From Sciscionella marina DSM 45152 (lineage in GTDB: Bacteria; Actinomycetota; Actinomycetes; Mycobacteriales; Pseudonocardiaceae): a DNA stretch of 64,000 nucleotides. The notes below the pieces were generated by a model. That model did no database searches. It was not told where the DNA came from and saw only the letters and a program-made list of their open reading frames with translations. The stretch is from the NCBI RefSeq assembly GCF_000379465.1, contig NZ_KB905380.1:1-64000 (forward strand), in the 5' to 3' direction. Of this stretch, positions 17,481 to 25,713 are shown one piece after another (within the stretch, counting starts at the first letter, position 1; the number at the start of each line of letters is the position of its first letter). The position numbers and the translations under genes were made by a program.

Positions 17481-20186
17481 ATGAGTGCCACGAACATCAC
17501 ACACGCCGGACCCGAGGAAACACTCGCCGCCCTCGGCGGCCTGTTCACCTGCCCGGGCGAGATCTGGGTGGTGAGCGGTCCCGCGGGGTCCGGCCGCAGC
17601 AGGGCGCTGGCCGCGCTCTCCGAACGTCGCCGCCGCGGCGTCACGGTGCTCTCGGTACCCGTCCGCGAAGACCCCGGCAGCGCACTGCTCCGGCTCGCCG
17701 ACCTGATCGACAACCTGAACACCGCGCTCGCGCAGCCCGAACTGATCAGCCTGCACAGCACCGTGGCGCGGCTGCGCGGGCGGCTCGCCGCCGAACCGCA
17801 TCCGGTCCCGCTCGCGAACGACCTGCTCAATGTCCTCGGCACGCTCGCCGAATCGGGCCGGATCGTACTGCAGTTCGACGATGCCGATCTGCTCCCCCCG
17901 GAGGCGGCCGCGACGGTGTCCCTTGTCGCCGACGGGGCGCGCCCGGCTGGGGTGAGCACCGTGGCGACCGTGCTCACCCGTCCCGGAGGGGCGGACACCG
18001 CACTGCATCCCCTTGCGGACGGCACCATCGAACTGCGGCCGCTCACCGAGGCCGAGACCACCGCACTACTGCCCGCGTGGACCACACCCGGCGGCCCCAC
18101 CCCGAGCGATCCCCGATTCGTGGACGCGCTCGGTGCCGCTCTCGGGCCGCTGTTCGGCAATCCCGCCACGGTCCTTGGCACCGTCGCCGACCTGCGCGCC
18201 CAGGACCGCCTCAAGGTGATCGACGGCCACGTCTGCCTCGGCGGCATCGACATCCCGATCGCGCTGCCGCCCGGCCATCCGCTGCTCCTGCGGTTGCGCG
18301 GCCTCGGCCTCGCCGCGCACCGGCTGGCCGCGGCCGTCGCGGTGCTCAGCGAACGCGGCATCCCCGACATCGACGACCTGTCCGAGTTGGCTACGTCGGC
18401 CGGGCTGTCGCTGCCCACGGCAGGACGGGTGCTCGACGACCTGGTGCGCGCCGGAATCCTGCGGCTCGGCGCAGCGGGTGCGGTCGAGTTCACCGTGCCC
18501 GCGCTCGCCGAACGGCTGCGCACCGATCGCGGACCCCGCTGGCGGCGCACCCTGCACAGCAGGATCGCGCACCGGCTGCTGGAGCTGCACCGGCAGGACG
18601 GCCGGGTGGTACCGGAGCGGATCGCCCGCCATCTCGCCGAGCTGCCACCGGCCACCCTGGACGAGGAAGCCGTCGGCATCCTGCTCGCGAGCGCGCGGGA
18701 GTGCACCGATGCCAGGGCGGCGCACCGCTACCGCACGACCGCGATGCGGGCCCTGCCACCGGAGGACCGACGTCATCGCGCGGCGCTGAAGGCGGTGCTC
18801 GCCGACAGTTTCGCGGCCGGGCGCTACGACCGGCTCGCCGACGAACTCGCCGGCGTCAGCGCCGCACGCCTTGCCCGGCCCGGGCTCCCTGCCGAGCTGA
18901 TCGTGACCGCGCTGGTCTACTGGCTCGCGGCCCTGGCGCACGAACACCGGCTCTACGAGCTGGATCTCGTCCGTCCTTTGGCGGATGCCCTCGAGCACAC
19001 CGCCGCCCGGGAACTGCTCGACGCCGTGGGCCGGGGTGACCGGGGCATGTCCGCCGCGAACCTGCGGATCCTCGGCGAGAAGCACGGGACCAGCGAGGAG
19101 GACCTGTTCGCTTTCGGTGCCGGGGTGCTGCTCGCCTGTCTTCCCGAGGACCACGCCACGAACATCGAGGCGAACGAGGCCGCCGGTTTCATGGACTTCG
19201 TCGACGTCCTCAAGGAACTGCGTCCCGACCGTTACACCCCGCCGCCGAGCGGGTTCGCCGCGGACTGGCACGCCCTCCGGCGGGCTTACCACTTCGGCGA
19301 ATGGGACGCCGCGCTCTCGCTGGCCCGCAAGCTCGAAGGCGATCACCTGTGGACGGTCCCGCGCCAGCACCAGTTCTATGCCTTGGCGGCCGCGGAGATC
19401 AGCATCCAGCGCGGCGAGCTCGACCGTGCGGCGCAGTGGCTGGAACGGGGGCGCTTCGCCGAGGTCCCCGCCAGCTACCTGGCCTGCGTCGACTGTGCGC
19501 GGCGCCGGTTCACCGAAGGGCTGGCGGGAGCGGTCGAGCAGGGCTGGCGGGAGTACGAGGACTGCCTGGCCAAGGGCGCGCAGATCGGTATCGAGTTCCT
19601 GCTGGGGCGGTTGCTGAACTATGCGCGCACGGCGGGAAACGAACGCATCGTCCGGCGGGCCCTGGCCGCGCTGGAAGAACTCGCCGAGCGCCGTCCGGTC
19701 CCCACGGTCCGGGAAATGCTGCTGGTGCACGGTGGCTCGGTGCGGTGGGACCTCGAGGCGGTACGTGCCGGGGCCGAACTGGCCCACGAATCCGGCAATG
19801 CCTTCCGGTACGCCGATGCCTGCGGGCTACTCGGCGAGCTGAGCCCGGAACCGCGGCGGTGGCTGCTCGAGGCGCACCGCATCCTGACACAGCTCGGCGC
19901 GGTCCGGGAAACGGCGCGCATCGCGGAACTGTTGTCCCACCGCGATATCGCGATCCCGCAGGACCGAGCGGACCGGACCTCGCTCGACCCGCTGGAGCGG
20001 CGCATCACCGAGCTGGTGGCGGGCGGCCGCACGAACCGCCAGATCGCGGCGACCCTCCAGATCAGCGAGAAGCGCGTGGAGGCACGGCTGACCGCGCTGT
20101 TCGAGTCCACCGGACGGCATTCCCGCGTCGAGCTGACCACGGCGTGGCTGCAGGGCTACTTCGACACCCCCGTGTTCCCCCACTGA
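17481..20186 (+). CDS. LAL-type LuxR transcriptional regulator 2
   Basis: 901 residues. ATG 17481 is chosen because GAGG lies at 17471-17474, 6 nt upstream; the open frame further upstream has no homology. Walker A is GPAGSGRSR (Arg for Lys). The Walker B region is IVLQFDDADLL, which lacks the usual acidic partner pattern of NTPases. The middle is alpha-helical. The C-terminal HTH contains LVAGGRTNRQIAATLQISEKRVEARL. It is the only LAL of the array on the plus strand and is divergent from LAL 1. The C-terminal HTHs of LAL 1 and LAL 2 resemble each other more (SEK.VE.RLT.LF.(S)TG) than those of LAL 3-5, suggesting a duplicated pair. ATPase activity is doubtful. Confidence 0.88.
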   Translation: MSATNITHAGPEETLAALGGLFTCPGEIWVVSGPAGSGRSRALAALSERRRRGVTVLSVPVREDPGSALLRLADLIDNLNTALAQPELISLHSTVARLRGRLAAEPHPVPLANDLLNVLGTLAESGRIVLQFDDADLLPPEAAATVSLVADGARPAGVSTVATVLTRPGGADTALHPLADGTIELRPLTEAETTALLPAWTTPGGPTPSDPRFVDALGAALGPLFGNPATVLGTVADLRAQDRLKVIDGHVCLGGIDIPIALPPGHPLLLRLRGLGLAAHRLAAAVAVLSERGIPDIDDLSELATSAGLSLPTAGRVLDDLVRAGILRLGAAGAVEFTVPALAERLRTDRGPRWRRTLHSRIAHRLLELHRQDGRVVPERIARHLAELPPATLDEEAVGILLASARECTDARAAHRYRTTAMRALPPEDRRHRAALKAVLADSFAAGRYDRLADELAGVSAARLARPGLPAELIVTALVYWLAALAHEHRLYELDLVRPLADALEHTAARELLDAVGRGDRGMSAANLRILGEKHGTSEEDLFAFGAGVLLACLPEDHATNIEANEAAGFMDFVDVLKELRPDRYTPPPSGFAADWHALRRAYHFGEWDAALSLARKLEGDHLWTVPRQHQFYALAAAEISIQRGELDRAAQWLERGRFAEVPASYLACVDCARRRFTEGLAGAVEQGWREYEDCLAKGAQIGIEFLLGRLLNYARTAGNERIVRRALAALEELAERRPVPTVREMLLVHGGSVRWDLEAVRAGAELAHESGNAFRYADACGLLGELSPEPRRWLLEAHRILTQLGAVRETARIAELLSHRDIAIPQDRADRTSLDPLERRITELVAGGRTNRQIAATLQISEKRVEARLTALFESTGRHSRVELTTAWLQGYFDTPVFPH

Positions 20187-20188
20187 AC

Positions 20189-20217
20189 CGGGCGGAGCAC
20201 GGCGGTCAGCCCGCCCG
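20189..20217. terminator. Possible bidirectional hairpin between convergent LAL genes
   Basis: CGGGCGG (20189-20195) pairs with CCGCCCG (20211-20217) across a 15-nt loop, spanning the stops of LAL 2 and LAL 3. There is no T-run. The right arm overlaps the last codons of LAL 3, so chance pairing in GC-rich DNA is possible. Confidence 0.3.
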
Positions 20218-22935
20218 ATGCCCGCTCAGTGCCTGAGCCAGCTGGGCTCTGCTGCTGATCCCGAGTTTGCGGTACGCACTCGTGAGATGCTTCTCCACCG
20301 CACGCACCGTCACCGCCAGTTGTTCGGCGATCTCCCGGTTGCGACCACCGGCCACCGCCAGTTCGACCACCCGCTGCTCGGTGGCCGTCAGCGAACCACT
20401 CGGGACCAGCTCGACGCCATCCGGGCGCAACAGCCACCGCGCATCACACTCGGCCGCGAGCTGCTGGCCTCGTTTCAGGCACTCCCGCGCCCGCGGTCCG
20501 GATTCCCGCTCCCCCAACAACAACAGCACCCTGGCCAGCTCCAGCCGGTCGGCCGAGCCCTCCAGCATTTCCGCCGCCTCACGCAGCAGGGGGACCGCAT
20601 CCTCGTCCCGGTCCAGCAGGGCGGCCCTGATCCGCAGCGCCCTGCCGATCGCCGCCGTGGCGCCCCAGGACATCGATCGGGCCACGACCTCCTGCGCGAT
20701 CGCCTCGGCCTGCTCCGGCTGTTCGGTGGCGGCGAGCAGCGTCGCGATCCGGCCACGTACCGGCGGCAGAGCGACCCTGGTGCATCCGGCGGACTCCAGC
20801 TGGTGCGCACAGTCCTGGAAGTACTCCAGTGCCAGCACCAGATTTCCCTCGGCCAGCGCCAGCCCGCCGTGGGTCAGCGACCTCAGCCACGGATCCTGGT
20901 CCGGCTCGCAGTACTCGATGATCCTGCGGGCGAGCTCGGGGGTGCGCCGCTCGACGACGATCTCGGTCAGCACCCACAGCACCACCGAGGTCAGCCGGCT
21001 GCGCGCGGAGGGATCCACGGTCAGCACCGCCAGCGCACGCTCCCGCGCCTCGCCGAAGCGGCCGGCGGCGTGTGCGAGCAGCACCTGCCCTGTCCACGCC
21101 ACCGCGTTCGGCACATCCGGGGTGTCCTCCGGTCCACCGGCCGCCGCCAGCCACGATTCGACGCCCTCGATCGCATCGGCCTGTGTCAGCAGCGGCACCA
21201 GCAGCGGCAGTGCCGTGTACATCTGCTCCGGGGAACCCGGTTCCCTGGCCAGCACCTGCTGGGCGAGCGCCACGGCGGATTCGCGGGGTATCGCGCTGGT
21301 CGTGGCCGCCAGGTACACCAGCACCGCCACCAGCTCGCGCTGCGCGGAGGACTCCCCCGCCGGTTCCGGGCCGAGTCCGGCCAGCCGCTCGGCCGCCTCG
21401 GGCCCGGCCGCCGGCGTATCCCGTTCCAGGTAGCGCAGGCGCGCTTCCAGGCGCAGCGCCGCTTCGGCCGTGCCCCGGCCCCGGCAACCGCGCAGTTCCT
21501 CGAGACAGCGCCGGATCGGCTCGGCATCCGAGGCCGGCTCGGGCCCGGCCAGCACCGGCAGCACGCAGAGCGCGGACGCCCGGCTCACCGGACTGCCCAG
21601 CATCTCCAGCGCCTGATGCAGGTGCCTGCGCGCGGCCGTCAGGTCGTGACGCCGTTCGACCCTGGCGAGGTCCACCAGCAACTCCGCCCGTTCGGCATTG
21701 GGATGGGCCAGGGCGTGCCGCAGATACTGGGCCGCCACGCGCGGCTCCCCCTCGGACAGCGCGACCCGGGCCGCGATCCGTAACACCCCGGCCGCCCACG
21801 GCCTCGGCTCGGCTACCGTCGCCAGCAGCTGCCGTGCGACCTGCTGCACCGGCCTGCCGAGCCGGTACTGGACCTTCGCGGCTCGGAAGTGCAGCCGGTC
21901 CTGCTCGGCCGCGGTCAGCCGTTCCGCGATCAGTTCCCCGGTCAGCGTGCCGCGGAACCGCAACCGCCCATCGCCTGCCGGTTCCTGGACAAGCGCGAGC
22001 CTGCGCAACGCATGCTGCACGGCATCGAAGTCCGGCCGGTCGAGCCCCACCACATCGCCGATCACCTCGGTCCCGGTCTCCTCGCCCAGCGCCGCCATTG
22101 CCCTGGCCACCGTGCCGACGCCCGCAGGCTGCGCGTCCAGGCACCGCGCCAACCGCGTGGCCGCCGAAGGCGGGCGCAGCGCGGCGAGTTCGGCCACCGA
22201 GCCCGCGACCGGGCGCAGTCCCTGTTCGAACATGGCGCGCACCAGTGCGTCCAGCAGCACGGGAAGCCCGCCGGTGCGCGCATGACAGGCCTCGGTGAAC
22301 ACCCGTTCCGGGGCTTCCGGGCACCGTGCGGCGAGGTAGGTGTGCACCGCATCCACCGAAAGCGCGGTGGCGTGCAGCCGCCGCCCCGCGGCACGGACCA
22401 GATCCTCGAGCACCATCTCCTCGGTGCCACCGGCGCCGTCCTGCAGGGTCGCCACCAGCAGCACGGGCAGCCGGGCGATCCGGTTGGCGAGGTAGGCGAG
22501 CCACCGCAACGAGGCCGCGTCCGCCCACTGCAGGTCATCGACGAGCAGCGCCAGCGGACCACCGTGCGACACCGCCTCGGTGATCACGCCCAGCAGTTCG
22601 TGCAGCACCAGGTGGGCACGCTGCGGGCTGACCGGCATCGTGGAGAACGGCTGATCCAGCCGGGCCTGTTCGGGAAGCTCGTCGGAAAACCCTGCCTCGC
22701 GCAACGGGTTCAGCAGCAGCCGGGCGAGGCCGTAGTCGATCTCACGCTCCAGGGGTGTCGTCACGGTCCACACGACACGCAGGCCATGGGCGGTCGCCTG
22801 TTCGCCGGCCGCGTGCAGCAGGGCAGAGCGGCCGGTGCCGAACCCGCCCCGGATGAGGACGAACTCCCCATGGCCCGATTCGACCCGGGCGATCGCCGTG
22901 CTGATCGAAGCAAGCCGGTCATCGCGCTCGATCAT
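20206..22935 (-). CDS. LAL-type LuxR transcriptional regulator 3
   Basis: 909 residues from ATG 22935 (MIERDDRL; GTG 22941 is the alternative). Walker A is GGFGTGRSA, Walker B LALLVDDLQWAD. The helical repeat region is typical of LALs. The C-terminal LuxR HTH reads ELAVAGGRNREIAEQLAVTVRAVEKHLTSAYRKLGISSR, a standard GerE-type recognition helix. It is last in a minus-strand operon with LAL 4 and LAL 5: the upstream stop is at 22948, only a few nt before this start, so it must be co-translated. Likely role: pathway-specific activation of the polyketide cluster. Confidence 0.88.
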   Translation of the reverse strand: MIERDDRLASISTAIARVESGHGEFVLIRGGFGTGRSALLHAAGEQATAHGLRVVWTVTTPLEREIDYGLARLLLNPLREAGFSDELPEQARLDQPFSTMPVSPQRAHLVLHELLGVITEAVSHGGPLALLVDDLQWADAASLRWLAYLANRIARLPVLLVATLQDGAGGTEEMVLEDLVRAAGRRLHATALSVDAVHTYLAARCPEAPERVFTEACHARTGGLPVLLDALVRAMFEQGLRPVAGSVAELAALRPPSAATRLARCLDAQPAGVGTVARAMAALGEETGTEVIGDVVGLDRPDFDAVQHALRRLALVQEPAGDGRLRFRGTLTGELIAERLTAAEQDRLHFRAAKVQYRLGRPVQQVARQLLATVAEPRPWAAGVLRIAARVALSEGEPRVAAQYLRHALAHPNAERAELLVDLARVERRHDLTAARRHLHQALEMLGSPVSRASALCVLPVLAGPEPASDAEPIRRCLEELRGCRGRGTAEAALRLEARLRYLERDTPAAGPEAAERLAGLGPEPAGESSAQRELVAVLVYLAATTSAIPRESAVALAQQVLAREPGSPEQMYTALPLLVPLLTQADAIEGVESWLAAAGGPEDTPDVPNAVAWTGQVLLAHAAGRFGEARERALAVLTVDPSARSRLTSVVLWVLTEIVVERRTPELARRIIEYCEPDQDPWLRSLTHGGLALAEGNLVLALEYFQDCAHQLESAGCTRVALPPVRGRIATLLAATEQPEQAEAIAQEVVARSMSWGATAAIGRALRIRAALLDRDEDAVPLLREAAEMLEGSADRLELARVLLLLGERESGPRARECLKRGQQLAAECDARWLLRPDGVELVPSGSLTATEQRVVELAVAGGRNREIAEQLAVTVRAVEKHLTSAYRKLGISSRAQLAQALSGHRAG

Positions 22936-22947
22936 GGTCACGCCCGA

Positions 22948-25713
22948 TCAGAGCTCCTTGTCCAGTGCCGCGAAGACCTCACGCAGCTCGGCCCTGCCGG
23001 TCACCTCGAGCTGCCGGTAGATCGAGGTCAGCCGCAGCTCCACGGCCCGCTTGGTGATACCCAGCTCCGCGGCGAGATCGGCGTTCGAGGCATCCGCCAG
23101 CACCCGCCGGACGAGCGCCGCGGACTCCGGTTTCAGCGAGCGCCAGCGCCGGAGAGCGGCGCGGTGGTTCGGTTCGGAGCGCGGGCGTTCGGCAAGCCGC
23201 CTCTTGAGTTCGGCGAGTCGCGGCCGGGCCCAGCCGAGCTGGTACGCAGCGGCCAACCGCTCCGCTTCCCGCAGCTCGCGAGCGACTCCACCGGTCTGGC
23301 CACGGTCCAGCTGTGCTGCGGCGCGCAGCAGTAACGCCTCGACGTGCAGCACCCTGGCCGGGGAGTACCGGAGCGCGTTCACCGCCTGGGTCAGCCCGAA
23401 CACCACATCATCCGATCCCTCGGCGATACCCGCGCCGAGCTGGGTGCGCCCGATCACGGTCTGCGTGCCCCACGCCTGAGCCAGCCGCCACTCCTCCTTG
23501 ATCATCGCGGCGGCGGTCTGCTCATCGCCGAGCGCCTGCGCGGCCACGGCCAGCTGGGAGCGCCAGGGCACCAGGGCGGGATTGAGCCAGCCGAACGCGT
23601 GCATGCGCCGCCCGCATTCCTCGAACAGCCGCAGCGCGCGCTGATGCTGTTCGAGTTCCAGTTCCAGCAGGCCGAGCATGAACAGCAGGATCGGGTTCAC
23701 GCTGCCGGACTCGGTGGCCCGATCGATCTCGTCCGCCGCCTGCTGGGCCGCCACCAGGTCATCCCGGCTCAGCGCGGCGCCGATCGCGATCGTGCTCAAC
23801 GCACCGGCCACGGTCGGCGGCCTGCCCTCCGGCGGGATCAACCGGCGTGCCTGGGCCAGCGCGTCCTCGGCTGCCTGCACGCGCCCGCGCAGCAGATCGA
23901 TCCACGCGCGACCGGTGAGGGCCAGCGCCACCGGGACCCGCGAACCGGCCGCCGAGGCCGCGGCGATCACTCCGTCGTAGACCGAGGCCGCGGTGAGCAC
24001 ATCGTCGGTCTGGGCGAAGGTCATCGCCAGCACCAGGCGGGGCGCGTACAACGAGGGCTGCTCCTTCCCGGTCTCCATCGCCCGCTGTGCCAGCAGACGC
24101 GCCGTGCGGAGATCACGGCCCGCGGCCATGGTCAGCCACGCCGCGACGGCCGCCTGTGCCGGACTCATCTGCGCCGGATCCACCTCGGTCACCGCGGGCA
24201 CGCCGAGGCCCGCCGAACCATGTCCGCCGGGCTCGGCGAGCCAGTGCAGGGCGATCAGGTCCGCGCGCTCCCGGGCACCGCAGCCGGAGGCGTCGAACCC
24301 GGCCAGCGCCTGCGTCGCGTTCTCCGCTCGTCCGTGCAGCAGCAACAGGTCCGCGACTGACAGCCTCGTCCGGACGGATTCCTCGTCAACGGCGGACGGA
24401 ATCGCCCTGGCCAGGCGCAGCTCACCGGTGAACGCACAGGATGTCGCCGCCACCGTGGCCAGATCCAGGCGCAGCCGCGCGGCCGTGCCTTCGGAGGCCG
24501 GTTCGGCCAGTGCGCGGCGGTAGTAGCGGGCCGCGCTCGCATGGTCGCCGGCCTCCCGGCGACGGCGGGCGGCCAACTGCAGGGTCTCCAGCGCCCAGGT
24601 CTGGCCGATCGGCGGAGCTTCCACGAGCAGTTCGGCGACCTCGGCCTCCGGGACCGCCCTGCGGTGGCCGAGTTCCGCGGCACTGCGCCGGATCCGGTCC
24701 CGGTCGTGCCGGCCGGTGGCCGCCAGTACCCATGTGGCGAGCTCGGGGTCCATCGGCTCGTACCGGTCCGTTCCGAGCAGGCCCAGCTCGGTCAGCACCG
24801 CCAGCGCACGGGTGATCGTCATACCGAGCGGGCCGATGAGCGGGCGCAGACCGGCCTCATCGGCGGTGCCCACCACCGCGATCGTCCGCACCAGGGCCGC
24901 GAGGTCCGCGGGCAGTCGCGCGAGCAGGCTCAGCACATTCGTCCGCCGGGTGTCCGCGACAAGGGTGTCAATGCCCTCTTCGCCGTCCCCGCCGGTGGCG
25001 GAGCGGGTCAGCACCTCGGCCAGCAGCGCCGGATTTCCCCTCGTGGCCTGGTACAGCTCCTCGGCCGGAGGGCGTGGCGCGGGCACCGAACCCACCACGC
25101 TGTGCACCGCGGTCTGGCTGAGCGGACCGAGCCGGACCACGCGCTGCTGCTCACCGGGTACCTCCGCGGACGACAGCGGGTCAAGGCGACCGTCCGCGGC
25201 GGGCAGCCCGGCTTGGGCTCCCAGCAGCACGATCGGCACTCCCGCCCGGCGGCGCCGCAGGACCGAGAGCCAGCCGGCCGACTGCTCGTCGATCAGGGTG
25301 ACATCGTCGACCACCAGCAGCACCGGACAGCGCCGGGCGGACGCCAGCATCCGCTGGCAGAGCAGTTCGTGCGTGACCGTGGCGTCCGCGCCGTCTTCGA
25401 GCAGCTCCGGCAACCACGAGACGCCGCTCAGCTCCGGCACCTCGCTCAGCAGCTGGGACAGCACGCCGTACGGAAGGGCCGCCTCGGTGACCGAACCGCG
25501 GGCCGTGAACACCTGCAGCCCTCGCTCGGCGGCCAGCTGTGCGGCGCGCTCGAGCAGCGCCGTCCGTCCGGTTCCCGGTGGGCCGATCACCTGGGCAGGA
25601 CCACCGCGGCCGTGCTCGAGCTCCTCGATCAACCCGGTGATCGCGCGCAGCTCGGTCTCCCGCTCCACCAGGTGTGCCGTGGTCCCCGGCTCAGGTGTTC
25701 TGGCAGTGTTCAC
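22948..25713 (-). CDS. LAL-type LuxR transcriptional regulator 4
   Basis: About 921 residues from GTG 25713, which makes a classic 4-nt GTGA overlap with the stop of LAL 5. A GTG at 25731 would add six residues. Walker A is GPPGTGRTA (Arg for Lys), Walker B VLLVVDDVTLIDE. The C-terminal HTH (ADASNADLAAELGITKRAVELRLTSIYRQLEVTGR) is recognisable but diverged: the usual T-x-x-E-x-x-V-L entry is replaced by LKPESAALVRRVL. It is the middle gene of the LAL 5-4-3 operon. Confidence 0.87.
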   Translation of the reverse strand: MNTARTPEPGTTAHLVERETELRAITGLIEELEHGRGGPAQVIGPPGTGRTALLERAAQLAAERGLQVFTARGSVTEAALPYGVLSQLLSEVPELSGVSWLPELLEDGADATVTHELLCQRMLASARRCPVLLVVDDVTLIDEQSAGWLSVLRRRRAGVPIVLLGAQAGLPAADGRLDPLSSAEVPGEQQRVVRLGPLSQTAVHSVVGSVPAPRPPAEELYQATRGNPALLAEVLTRSATGGDGEEGIDTLVADTRRTNVLSLLARLPADLAALVRTIAVVGTADEAGLRPLIGPLGMTITRALAVLTELGLLGTDRYEPMDPELATWVLAATGRHDRDRIRRSAAELGHRRAVPEAEVAELLVEAPPIGQTWALETLQLAARRRREAGDHASAARYYRRALAEPASEGTAARLRLDLATVAATSCAFTGELRLARAIPSAVDEESVRTRLSVADLLLLHGRAENATQALAGFDASGCGARERADLIALHWLAEPGGHGSAGLGVPAVTEVDPAQMSPAQAAVAAWLTMAAGRDLRTARLLAQRAMETGKEQPSLYAPRLVLAMTFAQTDDVLTAASVYDGVIAAASAAGSRVPVALALTGRAWIDLLRGRVQAAEDALAQARRLIPPEGRPPTVAGALSTIAIGAALSRDDLVAAQQAADEIDRATESGSVNPILLFMLGLLELELEQHQRALRLFEECGRRMHAFGWLNPALVPWRSQLAVAAQALGDEQTAAAMIKEEWRLAQAWGTQTVIGRTQLGAGIAEGSDDVVFGLTQAVNALRYSPARVLHVEALLLRAAAQLDRGQTGGVARELREAERLAAAYQLGWARPRLAELKRRLAERPRSEPNHRAALRRWRSLKPESAALVRRVLADASNADLAAELGITKRAVELRLTSIYRQLEVTGRAELREVFAALDKEL